Origin: Autumnicola tepida
GTDB taxonomy: Bacteria > Bacteroidota > Bacteroidia > Flavobacteriales > Flavobacteriaceae
Direction: 5' to 3'
Length of the DNA stretch: 64,000 bases
Assembly (NCBI RefSeq): GCF_031846485.1
Contig: NZ_JAVRHQ010000023.1
Location: 12,174-76,173, forward strand
In this document: in pieces, positions 26,054 to 35,165 of the stretch
Position numbering within the stretch: position 1 is the stretch's first letter
Layout: every line of letters starts with the position of its first letter
Position numbers and translations under genes: made by a program
The notes under the pieces: model-generated
Seen by the model: the letters and a program-made list of their open reading frames with translations, nothing else
Database searches by the model: none
Told to the model about the DNA's origin: nothing

Positions 26054-27439
26054 TCATGCCATTATGTCCCGTATTTCTTTTATCATTTTTTGGGCAAGGT
26101 CATCTGCTTCCTGTTGACTTTTAGCTTCGGTGTAAATTCTTATTATAGGCTCTGTGTTGGATTTTCTAAGGTGTACCCAGTTTTCAGGAAAATCTATTTT
26201 AACGCCATCAACTGTAGAAATTTCCTCATTTTCATGCCTTTTCTGCACCGATTTTAAAATACCATCCACATCTAATCCCGGAGTGAGTTCAATTTTATTC
26301 TTGCTCATGTAATAAGCCGGATATTCTTCCCTAAGTTCTGAAACTTTAATATTTTTCTCTGCAAGGTGGGTAAGAAATAGGGCTACGCCTACCAGGCTGT
26401 CCCTACCGTAATGGGCTTCAGGATAAATAATTCCTCCATTCCCCTCACCACCAATAACGGCATTGGTATCTTTCATTAGTTTGACCACGTTCACTTCTCC
26501 TACTGCACTGGCTTCGTAACTCCCGCCATGTTTATTGGTAATATCCCGCAGCGCACGGGAAGAAGATAAATTACTAACCGTAGAGCCACTTCTCTTACGT
26601 AAAACATAATCTGCACAAGCCACCAGGGTGTACTCTTCACCGAACATTTCGCCCTTTTCATCGATAAAGGCCAAACGATCAACATCTGGATCTACCACAA
26701 TACCAAGATCTGCTTTTTCCTCTTTTACCAATTTACATATATCGCCCAGATGCTCCTTTAAAGGTTCGGGATTATGAGGAAAATGCCCATTAGGTTCACA
26801 GTATAATTCTATTACTTCCACTCCCATTTCTTTCAGGAGTTTGGGAACAGCTATACCTCCTGTAGAATTGACGCCATCTACAACTACTTTAAAGCCTGCA
26901 GATTTAATTTTTTCAACATCAACAAGGGCAAGATTCAGTACTTCATTAATATGAAGATCTATATAATTTTCTTTTTTAATCACCTCCCCCAGATCGTCAA
27001 CTTCAGCAAAATCAAATGATTCCTTTTCGGCAATGTCTAATATCCTGGCGCCATCCCCGCCGCTTAGAAATTCGCCTTTGCTATTTAGCAACTTAAGGGC
27101 ATTCCATTGCTTTGGATTATGGCTGGCAGTGAGGATAATACCTCCATCAGCCTTTTCCATAGGAACCGCAACTTCTACCGTGGGCGTGGTGGAAAGTCCC
27201 AAATCAATAACCTCAATACCTAAAGCTGTAAGAGTGTTCATGGTAAGCTCCTGTACCATTTTACCAGAAATACGGGCATCCCTTCCAACCACTACCTTAA
27301 CTTTGTTTTTATTTAGAGTCTTTTGAAGCCATGTACCGTAGGCGGCAGCAAATTTTACTGTGTCTATTGGGGTAAGATTTTCTGATGTTTTTCCACCTAT
27401 GGTTCCTCTTATTCCAGAAATTGATTTAATTAAGCTCAT
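26054..27439 (-). CDS. glmM: Phosphoglucosamine mutase / phosphohexomutase
   Basis: A 461-residue alpha-D-phosphohexomutase that converts glucosamine-6-phosphate to glucosamine-1-phosphate for UDP-GlcNAc. It opens SLIKSISGIRGTIGG. The phosphoserine is in ILTASHNPKQWNALK, the metal loop is DPDVDRLAFID, the sugar-binding loop GGEGNGG, and the phosphate loop RKSNTEPIIRIY. The frame extends upstream to 27508, but that 23-residue extension is cysteine-rich and unlike the family; the ATG at 27439 is 37 bases after a good -7 element and was chosen. Its product feeds the UDP-HexNAc pathway used at 8768-11092. A phosphomannomutase role is the alternative within the family. Confidence 0.9.
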   Translation of the reverse strand: MSLIKSISGIRGTIGGKTSENLTPIDTVKFAAAYGTWLQKTLNKNKVKVVVGRDARISGKMVQELTMNTLTALGIEVIDLGLSTTPTVEVAVPMEKADGGIILTASHNPKQWNALKLLNSKGEFLSGGDGARILDIAEKESFDFAEVDDLGEVIKKENYIDLHINEVLNLALVDVEKIKSAGFKVVVDGVNSTGGIAVPKLLKEMGVEVIELYCEPNGHFPHNPEPLKEHLGDICKLVKEEKADLGIVVDPDVDRLAFIDEKGEMFGEEYTLVACADYVLRKRSGSTVSNLSSSRALRDITNKHGGSYEASAVGEVNVVKLMKDTNAVIGGEGNGGIIYPEAHYGRDSLVGVALFLTHLAEKNIKVSELREEYPAYYMSKNKIELTPGLDVDGILKSVQKRHENEEISTVDGVKIDFPENWVHLRKSNTEPIIRIYTEAKSQQEADDLAQKMIKEIRDIMA

Positions 27440-27476
27440 TATATTGTTGATTTGGCATAAAAAATTTTCACAATGG

Positions 27477-27510
27477 CAAAGATATAAGCTTGAGCTGCGC
27501 GCTCCCAAAA
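27477..27510 (-). promoter_or_regulatory. Putative promoter of glmM
   Basis: On the minus strand TATCTTTG (27477-27484) matches TAnnTTTG, and TTTTG (27506-27510) stands 21 bases upstream as the -33 element. The ATG at 27439 is 37 bases downstream, which supports that start. Confidence 0.55.
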
Positions 27511-27555
27511 CTTAACAAAAATTAAACAGCACATTATTAATTAGTATATTCAAAA

Positions 27556-28149
27556 ATGAACTTTTTAGCACATATTTATCTTTCCGGGAATAACGAGCAG
27601 GTGAAAATTGGCAATTTTATCGCTGACTCTGTTAAAGGCAACAGCTATCTTTCCTATCCTGGCCTTGTTCAAAAAGGCATAATTTTGCACCGGGCTATAG
27701 ACTTTTATACTGATACACACCCGGTTGTTAAAAAAAGCACTCACAGGCTCTTTAAAAAATATAGCCATTATAGTACTGTTATTGTTGATATTTTATATGA
27801 TCACTTCCTGGCAGCAAACTGGGAAGTTTATTCAGATATTCCATTAGATATCTATGTTGATGCTTTCTATGGCCTTCTGAATAAAAATTTGGATTTGCTC
27901 CCTGAAAAGGTCCAGGCTTTTCTTCCTTTCATGATAAGGGATAACTGGCTGTTAAACTATTCCAGCATTGAAGGAATTGAAAAAATCCTTTATCAAATGA
28001 ACGTAAGGACCAAAGGAAAATCAAATATGCAACAGGCGGTTAAGGAACTTCAAGAGTATTATTCTGATTTTGGAAAAGAATTTAAATTGTTTTTTAAGGA
28101 CTTAATCGTGTTTAGTAAAAGCAAGCTATCAGATCTGGATAAACAGTAA
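27556..28149 (+). CDS. acpH: Acyl carrier protein phosphodiesterase family protein (DUF479)
   Basis: A 197-residue cytosolic protein. It begins MNFLAHIYLSGNNEQVKIGN, with IADSVKG (an HD-like D), LHRAIDFYTDTHPVV and YDHFLAANWE. The spaced histidines and aspartates (H6, D24, H50, D54, D77-H78) match the AcpH/DUF479 family. AcpH removes 4'-phosphopantetheine from acyl carrier protein, giving apo-ACP. The length is right for the family (about 195). It is divergent from glmM with a 116-base gap. Many Bacteroidota members have never been tested, so the reaction is inferred from E. coli AcpH. Confidence 0.88.
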   Translation: MNFLAHIYLSGNNEQVKIGNFIADSVKGNSYLSYPGLVQKGIILHRAIDFYTDTHPVVKKSTHRLFKKYSHYSTVIVDILYDHFLAANWEVYSDIPLDIYVDAFYGLLNKNLDLLPEKVQAFLPFMIRDNWLLNYSSIEGIEKILYQMNVRTKGKSNMQQAVKELQEYYSDFGKEFKLFFKDLIVFSKSKLSDLDKQ

Positions 28150-28284
28150 TAATACCGGATAAAAAAATTTCTACAGATAATGTTAAAATTTCATCTCTGG
28201 AAGAAGTTAAAAATTCCCCAAATAAAACTGTGGAAATTGTTCTCACCTCATGGGGATTTTTACACAATTTTAGGAACAACATAA

Positions 28285-28311
28285 AAAAACCGGCGCTAGT
28301 GGCCGGTTTTT
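28285..28311. terminator. Bidirectional hairpin terminator
   Basis: Arms AAAAACCGGC / GCCGGTTTTT with a 7-base loop and T-runs on both strands. It sits between the acpH end and the stop of the astacin gene (28335). The ~130 bases between 28150 and 28284 show nothing else. Confidence 0.8.
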
Positions 28312-28334
28312 CATGTCGAAATTCTTTTTGGTGA

Positions 28335-29390
28335 TTATGCCCAGTACCAATTACCATTTACAAGTTTAATTTTTCTCCATCCAAACCTGGAACCGTAATA
28401 CCATGAATCATAGTATCTTAAAACAGTTAAACCATAAAGGGTGTAGTATTCTCCGTTTATGTAATTTGGGGTAGAAGGTTCTTCAGGTTTTTCCGGCTTC
28501 TGCTCAATAGAAGGATACATGCTCTCTATTCCGCGAATATCGCCATTGGATAATTCACTTCTTTGAACGGAAAACGTACTACCGTTTTTCTTCACTATAG
28601 TTGGTTGTCCATTGCTGGAAAAGGAATAAGAGCTATACATCATGATCGATCCGAAATCAAGATTAGAAGTAAACTCTTCTCCATCATATCCACCCTCGGC
28701 ATAGGTTTCGAAATTATATTCCATACCCCTCTGAACGTTTTCATAATTGATGGTGATATGGTTATCTCTGTCCATCCGGCTCTGCTCATGCCATAAGCCT
28801 ACAGCATGACCTATCTCGTGAATAGTGTTTCCGGTGCTGCAACCAGATGCAAGGGTAATTTCCTGTCTTCCACCAATCTGCCCAATATAAGAAGAACATC
28901 CTGAGCCAGGTGTAAAATAAATATAGCTCGATTCTCCAGATCTTTCTATAAAGGTAAGAGGCGTGTTGGTTTCCCAGTGCTTAATAGCGTCATAAACTCT
29001 ATCCTTATTTGGTAGATTTGAGTCAATGGAATAATAAACGGTGTTATCTTCCCACATCCCTGAAGTTCTTCCTGTACTTTTTGTAGCAGGAGCCTGGCCT
29101 TCTTCAAATATTAAATTTTCATAATGTGTTGTGGCTTTACTTTTCGGAAGTAGAATATCTCCCTGATATACATATTTCCCATTGATTTCGGCCACAGGCA
29201 GTTTTTGTCCTGCATAGTAGACACTGGAAACATTTCCCTTGGTGTCTGGGTAAGCTACTTCTGTTAAATTTTGGTTAAATTCATTTTCCTGGGGTAAGCT
29301 TTCTATTTCAGGATTTTCAGAAAGCGGGTCTTCACTACAGGCTAACATTCCAAGCACAGGTAGTAAATAAAGAAACTTAAATTTTGTCAT
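28335..29390 (-). CDS. Astacin (M12A) family metalloprotease lipoprotein
   Basis: A 351-residue lipoprotein (MTKFKFLYLLPVLGMLACSE, acylated C18). The frame continues upstream to 29483, but only the start at 29390 yields the signal. The catalytic zinc motif HEIGHAVGLWHE lies at residues 191-202, and the Met-turn is SIMMYSSYSF, where the usual H of SxMHY is M. C165 and C184 in the protease domain may pair. A proline/glutamate linker (KPEKPEEPST) leads to a Tyr/Trp-rich tail of about 45 residues. Secreted astacins cleave proteins and peptides; this one is probably tethered to the cell surface. It is the last gene before the paralogue array on the same strand. Confidence 0.9.
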   Translation of the reverse strand: MTKFKFLYLLPVLGMLACSEDPLSENPEIESLPQENEFNQNLTEVAYPDTKGNVSSVYYAGQKLPVAEINGKYVYQGDILLPKSKATTHYENLIFEEGQAPATKSTGRTSGMWEDNTVYYSIDSNLPNKDRVYDAIKHWETNTPLTFIERSGESSYIYFTPGSGCSSYIGQIGGRQEITLASGCSTGNTIHEIGHAVGLWHEQSRMDRDNHITINYENVQRGMEYNFETYAEGGYDGEEFTSNLDFGSIMMYSSYSFSSNGQPTIVKKNGSTFSVQRSELSNGDIRGIESMYPSIEQKPEKPEEPSTPNYINGEYYTLYGLTVLRYYDSWYYGSRFGWRKIKLVNGNWYWA

Positions 29391-29711
29391 AAGTAGGGTT
29401 TTTGTTTTTAGGGAACACCTAGTCCCGATTAATAAATTTTTGATTAGGGATTTACAAGCTTCATACCATAAAACAGGGGCCAATTTCGCTCTAATTATTT
29501 AACAATTAAATTCCTACAGATCCTACATAAAGAAATTAAACCTACAACCTGAGCTGGTCATCAAATGCTCATTTTGATTTTGCACAGACATTAAACACCT
29601 TTATTTTAAAGAACTTCGACACAATATAGAGCGGTATGAAAAATGTACTCCAAATTAATTTTGCCCAACATAAAGCAGAAAAACCCTTTCAGAAAATTTT
29701 TGGTTAATTTT

Positions 29712-29749
29712 AACAAAAAAAGCCGCCCGGAATTATCCGAACGGCCTCT
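29712..29749 (-). terminator. Imperfect hairpin with T-run on the minus strand
   Basis: Read on the minus strand, an AGGCCG..CGG / CCG..CGGCT stem with a bulge is followed by seven T residues. It may be a second stop for leftward transcription from the array. Confidence 0.55.
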
Positions 29750-29887
29750 TCTATACCATCCAATTATTAAAAACTGAGATGGTAAAGAAAATCAACCTTT
29801 TCAAAAATTAGTCACCCCCCGGTATAATAATTAAGAAGAAGGTTGAAATTCACTCTTTTAAGCTTCATTTAAGGTTTTGAGCTACTT

Positions 29888-29924
29888 AAAATCCCACAGG
29901 ACATATTCTTGCCTGTGAGATTTT
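29888..29924 (-). terminator. Strong hairpin terminator after the last array gene
   Basis: On the minus strand the arms AAAATCTCACAGG / CCTGTGGGATTTT pair along 13 bases with one U-G pair and an 11-base loop. It lies 43 bases past the stop of the gene ending at 29968. Confidence 0.75.
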
Positions 29925-29967
29925 ATTTATAGTTCTAATAATTCAGCAATCAATAACAACTTCTCCA

Positions 29968-31521
29968 TTATTGAGGAGGAGCAATACCACATATATTAGC
30001 CTCCAGATCAATATCTAAAGAATAGCTAAAATTGCCATCTACTATTTCAAGATAAGACACAGTTTGCAAACTGGTATCGAAACAAACAGGTGTGTTTTCG
30101 TTTACAGTAACTTCCAGGCCATCCATAGCCCAACCTCCTGCAACAAGAAAAACTACACCCACAGACAAATCTCCATCTTCTTCAATGGTAAAAGTCATTG
30201 TTCCTATTTCATCTCCGTCGTAAAGCAAAGGCACCGGTATATTACTGTTTACTGTTCCAGAAAAAGTCGCAGTTACACATCCTGTGGCAGGATCTCCAAG
30301 GCAACCTTCTTCTTCCTCTACAGGGCAGCCATTTTCATCTACATCAACACCCTCGGCAGTACCTTCACAATCATCTTCGCCGTTAGGAACACCATCATTG
30401 TCACAATCCCATTGAGCCCAGTTTGCTGCATCAGGGTCACATTCATTCGATATTCCATCATCATCACAATCTTCATTAGGATCTGTAGCGTCACAATCAT
30501 TACCTCCATTACCGTTACCGTTACCTCCGTCATCATCTTGACCGCAGCCAACAAAGACATGCCAGTAATCTGTATAATCACTGTTATCTGCATCAAACAT
30601 GCCTTCTACATCGTCCCAGGAGAGATATCCGGATTTTGTGATAGCGCCGTCTTCCACATCTCCATAATTCCCTTCCCAATCCAGAATGGTAATTTCATAA
30701 TACAGGTAATCATCACCACTAGCTTCACCAAAACTTGGTGCCGGGATTACCAAACACATTGGATCTGCATAATAGTCTCCATATTGATTTACACCCAACA
30801 TTTCCTCGGAAAGTTCAGAATCTTCATAAAGGGCTATATTATTGTCGTCTCCAACGTACCACAGGTCCAGGCTGTAATTGGCGGTATAATGTCTGCCGTT
30901 TTCTGTACAGTAGTTCACAAAGAAGCATAGGTCATATAATTCCTTGCTGATAATGTCAAAAAACAAGTAGCCATATTGATTAACCATTCGGCTGTCATAA
31001 CACAACACTTCAACATCTACATATTTTTTAACGCCAGGGCCCAATTCTATGGTCATTGGTAGAGGATCCATAACATAACCTTCAAATTCGCCACTATCAT
31101 CTGCATCAATAGGAGCTATCCATATGATATTATCAGAAGCATCATAAACGATAAACTCTTCCAGTTCATAAGAACCTGGTGTTAATTCCAGGTCTTCAGA
31201 ATAATCAGTATAATAATCCATAATTCCATCATCATCCAGATCGTCTGAAAGAACATCAAGGATAACTGGATCCATTTCCACACCACCTTGAGAAAGCACT
31301 ACCATAACAGTGGCAGGAGCAGCATCTGAACATTCTGGAAGATCAGAAAAATGTTGTTTGGTTTGAGAACGATTATTAAGAAGATTATTTAGTGTAGCCC
31401 CAAAGGACAAAGTAGCAGTTTCTCCATCATCTAGCGGGGAATTTGTTTCTTCCTTGCTACAGGAGGTAAATAGCATAGTAATTGCCGCAATAAAGGCAAT
31501 CAACAATTTAAAGCCTTTCAT
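29968..31521 (-). CDS. Array lipoprotein 1: acidic modular surface protein with thrombospondin-3-like repeats
   Basis: A 517-residue lipoprotein (acyl C21 in MLFTSCSKEE). Residues 35-175 are a block shared by all four array members (FSDLPECSDAAPATVMVVLS, LSDDLDDDG, YELEEFIVYD, IIWIAP). Residues 181-325 form a second shared block opening NQYGYLFFD. Residues 343-400 are Asp/Cys-rich calcium-binding repeats of the thrombospondin type-3 kind (DPNEDCDDDGISNECDPD). The tail (406-517) is beta-rich and unlike the other members. It is very acidic and probably faces outward on the outer membrane. No enzyme motif is seen. Function unknown; adhesion or surface-layer roles are possible. Confidence 0.85.
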   Translation of the reverse strand: MKGFKLLIAFIAAITMLFTSCSKEETNSPLDDGETATLSFGATLNNLLNNRSQTKQHFSDLPECSDAAPATVMVVLSQGGVEMDPVILDVLSDDLDDDGIMDYYTDYSEDLELTPGSYELEEFIVYDASDNIIWIAPIDADDSGEFEGYVMDPLPMTIELGPGVKKYVDVEVLCYDSRMVNQYGYLFFDIISKELYDLCFFVNYCTENGRHYTANYSLDLWYVGDDNNIALYEDSELSEEMLGVNQYGDYYADPMCLVIPAPSFGEASGDDYLYYEITILDWEGNYGDVEDGAITKSGYLSWDDVEGMFDADNSDYTDYWHVFVGCGQDDDGGNGNGNGGNDCDATDPNEDCDDDGISNECDPDAANWAQWDCDNDGVPNGEDDCEGTAEGVDVDENGCPVEEEEGCLGDPATGCVTATFSGTVNSNIPVPLLYDGDEIGTMTFTIEEDGDLSVGVVFLVAGGWAMDGLEVTVNENTPVCFDTSLQTVSYLEIVDGNFSYSLDIDLEANICGIAPPQ

Positions 31522-31568
31522 AATTTATTATTTTAGTTATTAAAAATAGAATGGTATAAAAGATTATA

Positions 31569-31656
31569 ATTTAGGAGAATGAGCATCCTCGTTGTTATTA
31601 GGATGCTCAATTCCCTAAATCAGTTTCACCTCTCCCTAAATAATGTAATTAGGGAG
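31569..31656 (-). terminator. Two successive hairpins after array gene 2
   Basis: Hairpin 31569-31620 has GGATGCTC / GAGCATCC at its core with extended A/T arms. Hairpin 31632-31656 has CTCCCTAA / TTAGGGAG. Both lie just past the stop of the gene ending at 31668. Neither has a long T-run, so they may attenuate or stabilise RNA. Confidence 0.5.
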
Positions 31657-31667
31657 AAAGCAAATCA

Positions 31668-33164
31668 TTACTGCATGATATATGCTCCACATGCAATTGG
31701 AAGCGAAGCTTCATACTCTTCTCCTCCTACTCCGTCAAGATCTACATCAAGACCATGTATAACCACTACTTTCTTATCAAGCGGGGTTACCAGTTCAAGA
31801 TCTGCATTACTTAAGTTGTAAGTGCGCTCATAGAAATACATACCGCCTGTAGCAACAGGGAAATTGGTACCATCAGTAGTAAGAGCTAGTTGAACTGGAC
31901 CATAATCTGATGCTCCTTCTCCTATTTCAATAAACCCGTTATTATTACCACCATTAACTATGGCATCATCAGACATATCTGGACAGGAAGCTCCCATTTC
32001 TTCTACGTCAGATCCCTCTGTAAATCCATGGATATGTTGTGGATGCATTTCTCCAGGCTCCACATTATAAGCTAATACGGAAGTAAACAATGTATTACCT
32101 TCAAGTCTTGCATAAGAGAATGCAATTGCTCCGGAATCATTTAAATCCTTCAGGCAAGCCTTGTAATTCATAGCTTCATCCTGAGGGTCTGGGAATACTG
32201 GTGGATTATCTGGCTGGTTACAACCTCCATAGAAGAAATGATAGTATTCCAGATTGTCATCTCCATCAAAGAAGGATCTCACTTCTGTATCAGTAATAGT
32301 TCCTGCACGGATAATTCTTTCAGTTGTTGAGTATTCATCAGTTTCATGAATGGTAATTTCAAAATAATACTCATCATCACCTTCACCATCAGGCAATTGG
32401 AAACATACTGGATTAGCCATATAGTCTCCGTTTGCGTCCATTACAACTTCGGCAGTAACATCATCGTAAAGCTGCTCAGTAGTCTCGCCATCTACATAAT
32501 TCCAAACATCTACGCTGTAGGATGCCACATAATGTCTTCCATTAGGAGGACAGAAGTTTCCGAAAATACAGAAATCGATGATTTCTTTTCCTTCAAAGTC
32601 AAAGAACAGGTATCCATATTGATTAACAACACGTTGATCGTAGCATAACACTTCAACATCAACATATTTTTTAACTCCTGCACCAAGATTGATAGTAATA
32701 GGAAGTGCATCTACAACATAGCCGTCAAACTCACCGCTGTCATCATCATCTATGGGAGCAATCCAGATAATATTATCCTCTGCATCATACACAATAAATT
32801 CTTCCAGCTCATAGGTACCAGGAGTCAACTCCAAATCATCAGAGTAATCGGTATAATAATCCATCATACCATCATCATCCAGGTCATCAGATAAAACATC
32901 AAGTGTTACAGGATCCATCTCTACTCCACCAGAGGAAAGAACCACCATCACACTTGCAGGTGCAGCATCTGAGCATTCAGGGAGATCAGAAAAATGTTGT
33001 TTTGTGTCGGCTCTCCTGTTTAACAGGTCATTTAAAGTAGCCCCAAAAGATAGGCTGGCTTTTTGCGAAGTTTCATCCATTCCTTCGCTTTCCTCTTTGC
33101 TACAGGAGCTAAAAAGAAGTGCCATCATGGCAATTGACATTAATGTAATTCTAAAGTGTTTCAT
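31668..33164 (-). CDS. Array lipoprotein 2: shared N-terminal blocks with CHRD/SOD-like tail
   Basis: A 498-residue lipoprotein (MALLFSSCSKEES, acyl cysteine 21). It has the two array blocks (FSDLPECSDAAPASVMVVLS; NQYGYLFFDFEGKEIIDFC) but no thrombospondin-3 repeats. After about residue 345 the tail reads as a different domain: AIAFSYARLEGNTLFTSVLA, then GEMHPQHIHGFTEG and KKVVVIHGLDVDLDG. The HPQHIHG and later VIHG histidines recall CHRD domains and copper-zinc superoxide dismutase-like folds. It may bind metal at the surface. The codon-level similarity to members 1 and 3 in the first blocks is high. The tail assignment is a motif-level guess. Confidence 0.83.
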   Translation of the reverse strand: MKHFRITLMSIAMMALLFSSCSKEESEGMDETSQKASLSFGATLNDLLNRRADTKQHFSDLPECSDAAPASVMVVLSSGGVEMDPVTLDVLSDDLDDDGMMDYYTDYSDDLELTPGTYELEEFIVYDAEDNIIWIAPIDDDDSGEFDGYVVDALPITINLGAGVKKYVDVEVLCYDQRVVNQYGYLFFDFEGKEIIDFCIFGNFCPPNGRHYVASYSVDVWNYVDGETTEQLYDDVTAEVVMDANGDYMANPVCFQLPDGEGDDEYYFEITIHETDEYSTTERIIRAGTITDTEVRSFFDGDDNLEYYHFFYGGCNQPDNPPVFPDPQDEAMNYKACLKDLNDSGAIAFSYARLEGNTLFTSVLAYNVEPGEMHPQHIHGFTEGSDVEEMGASCPDMSDDAIVNGGNNNGFIEIGEGASDYGPVQLALTTDGTNFPVATGGMYFYERTYNLSNADLELVTPLDKKVVVIHGLDVDLDGVGGEEYEASLPIACGAYIMQ

Positions 33165-33314
33165 AATTAAAAATTTAGGTTAATAGAATATTTAAAATGG
33201 TTAATAAATATTTGAATCTCCGGAGATCCTCCCCGGTTCTCTTAATTCTCATTAGTTGCAGAAGCCATAATGATGATTTCATCCTGAATTATTTTGAGCA
33301 TGAATTGCATTCTA

Positions 33315-34937
33315 TTATTGACAACTTGCTGCGTGGACTATGATCCAGAAATCCCCATCTCCACTATAAGTGAAACTATATGTTTCCCCTAAAATGTTTG
33401 GATTTTCATCTGTATTACCATACTGTCCTGGTGCAATAGTGGTTGGTGCTGAAGAATCATTAAAAAATATGTGGGTTTCATCAATAGTAACTCCACTAAA
33501 TAGATCAAACTCCACCTCTATATTAGTCCCAGTGACAGTAATAATTATATTCCCTGCCTGATAGCCTTTATTTTGATAGTCGTTTTGACCTGCTCCCGCG
33601 TAAAGTGGATAAGTATAAGAGCCATCAATTCCTGTAAAATGCTCTGCCCACCCCCATCTTTTATTAGTTAATCCAAGACTAATGAAAGTGTGATTACCTA
33701 ACATAAATGCAGTCTCACAATCATTACCAGGAGGTACATAGTCGCAAGCATCAGGAATACCGTTCTGGTTTTCATCCACATTATCATCCCCATCTTCACA
33801 AATGTCACATCCATCGGGAATACCATCTCCGTCACTATCAATATTATCATCGTAACCAGGACAGATATCATCATTGTCTGGCACACAATCTCCATCCAAA
33901 TCTCCCGGACCTGCAGGACAATCTTCTCCCGGGGTATCATTGCAGTTAAAAAAGATATGTAGATAATCTATAAAAGCATCTTCTGTTTCGGGGTTATCAT
34001 CTGTATCCAGAAGATCTTCCACTTCCTGCCATGTGAGATAGCCTTCTTCTGTTTGAACTCCATCTTCTATATCGCCATAATTATTTGGCCAGTCCAGAAG
34101 GGTTAATTTGTAGTACAGATAATCTTCATCGGCTTCTTCTCCAAACTGGGGAGTGGGAATTACCACACATAGAGGTTCAGCATAATAATCACCATTAACA
34201 TCAATTCCTGTAACAGGGGAACCAGCATTGCCACGAGGATAAAGCTGAATATCATTTTCCCCATCTCTCACATACCATACTTCCAGACTGTAATTGGCAG
34301 TATAATGCCTTCCGTTATTGGTACAATAATTTGCAAAAACGCAGAATTCTTTGAGTTCGCGGGGAATCAGGTCAAAGAATAAATATCCATACTGGCTCAC
34401 CTCACGGTTATCATAACAAAGAACTTCAACATCTACATATTTTTTAACCCCGGCACCTAGGTTTATAGTCATAGGGAGTGGATTGGCAACATACCCATCA
34501 AATATTCCAGATTCTTCCTCATCTCTTGGAGCGATCCAGATGATATTTTCTTCAGAATCATAAACAATAAATTCCTCCAGCATATAAGTACCTGCCTCCA
34601 GCTCCAGCTCCTGTGAATAATCGGTAAAATAGTCGATAGTACCATCATCATCTAAATCATCAGACAAAATCTCCAATGTCACAGGCTCCATTGCCACACC
34701 ATTCCTGGACAAGACCACCATAACAGAAGAGGGTGCCGCATCAGAACATTCAGGAAGATCTGAAAAATGTTGTTTATTTTGGGACCTGTTATTCATAAGA
34801 TCATTAAGAGTAGCACCAAAGGACAAGGTAGCCTGTTCAGTTTCCTTGCTGGTAACATCTGTTTCTTCTGTGCTACAGGAAGTTAAACAAATGGCAATAA
34901 GTGCCAATATTAGAAGAGGTAGTTTTATTTTCCCCAT
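33315..34937 (-). CDS. Array lipoprotein 3: thrombospondin-3-like repeats and unique C-terminal domain
   Basis: A 540-residue lipoprotein; the start at 34937 gives MGKIKLPLLILALIAICLTS followed by the acyl cysteine, whereas the frame's upstream ATG at 34982 does not. It carries both shared blocks (FSDLPECSDAAPSSVMVVLS; SQYGYLFFDLIPRELKEFC). Acidic repeats follow (DGDCVPDNDDICPG, DSDGDGIPDGCDIC, DENQNGIPDACD). The last ~150 residues (from about DCETAFMLGNHTFISLGLTN) are a distinct domain with WGWAEHFTGIDGSYTYPLYA, possibly carbohydrate- or protein-binding. It lies just downstream of the regulator gene. Function unknown; probably a surface protein. Confidence 0.85.
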   Translation of the reverse strand: MGKIKLPLLILALIAICLTSCSTEETDVTSKETEQATLSFGATLNDLMNNRSQNKQHFSDLPECSDAAPSSVMVVLSRNGVAMEPVTLEILSDDLDDDGTIDYFTDYSQELELEAGTYMLEEFIVYDSEENIIWIAPRDEEESGIFDGYVANPLPMTINLGAGVKKYVDVEVLCYDNREVSQYGYLFFDLIPRELKEFCVFANYCTNNGRHYTANYSLEVWYVRDGENDIQLYPRGNAGSPVTGIDVNGDYYAEPLCVVIPTPQFGEEADEDYLYYKLTLLDWPNNYGDIEDGVQTEEGYLTWQEVEDLLDTDDNPETEDAFIDYLHIFFNCNDTPGEDCPAGPGDLDGDCVPDNDDICPGYDDNIDSDGDGIPDGCDICEDGDDNVDENQNGIPDACDYVPPGNDCETAFMLGNHTFISLGLTNKRWGWAEHFTGIDGSYTYPLYAGAGQNDYQNKGYQAGNIIITVTGTNIEVEFDLFSGVTIDETHIFFNDSSAPTTIAPGQYGNTDENPNILGETYSFTYSGDGDFWIIVHAASCQ

Positions 34938-35165
34938 AACTTGAACTTTTAAATAATATGTAGAATGGTTAATAATTTGCATACTTTTCCCAATAAAAGG
35001 CTTAGCTCATTTCTTTGTTGGGGTAATTCTTTTTTGGCTTTAATAAGATTTTGGAAGTGGGGTGACTCTTTCTTATCTCAATGTAAATGTAATTTTAAAA
35101 CTGCTGTATGGCTATGGGGGAAAACCCCTATTTTCGTTCCGGCACCTATAAGGGCTATGGAATTC

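Larger units (their letters stand above)
29391..29967. other. Gene-free stretch with two terminator-like hairpins
   Basis: This 577-base space separates the astacin gene from the lipoprotein array. It is A/T-rich and has no plausible gene on either strand. Two hairpins (listed separately) lie at 29712-29749 and 29888-29924. The astacin promoter should lie near its left end, but no clear TAnnTTTG was recognised. Confidence 0.6.

Noticed and set aside
28150..28334. Small gene between acpH and the astacin gene
   Set aside because: The only open frame overlaps acpH and the terminator and has no start context or domain.
30064..30930. 288-codon open frame on the plus strand opposite array lipoprotein 1
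   Set aside because: It is antisense to a clear lipoprotein and is rich in Ile, Thr, Val and His from reading Asp/Gly/Tyr codons backwards. No signal or domain.
30300..34000. DNA microsatellites or CRISPR-like repeats in the array genes
   Set aside because: The repetition comes from Asp-rich calcium-type protein repeats with varied codons; there are no fixed-length spacers.
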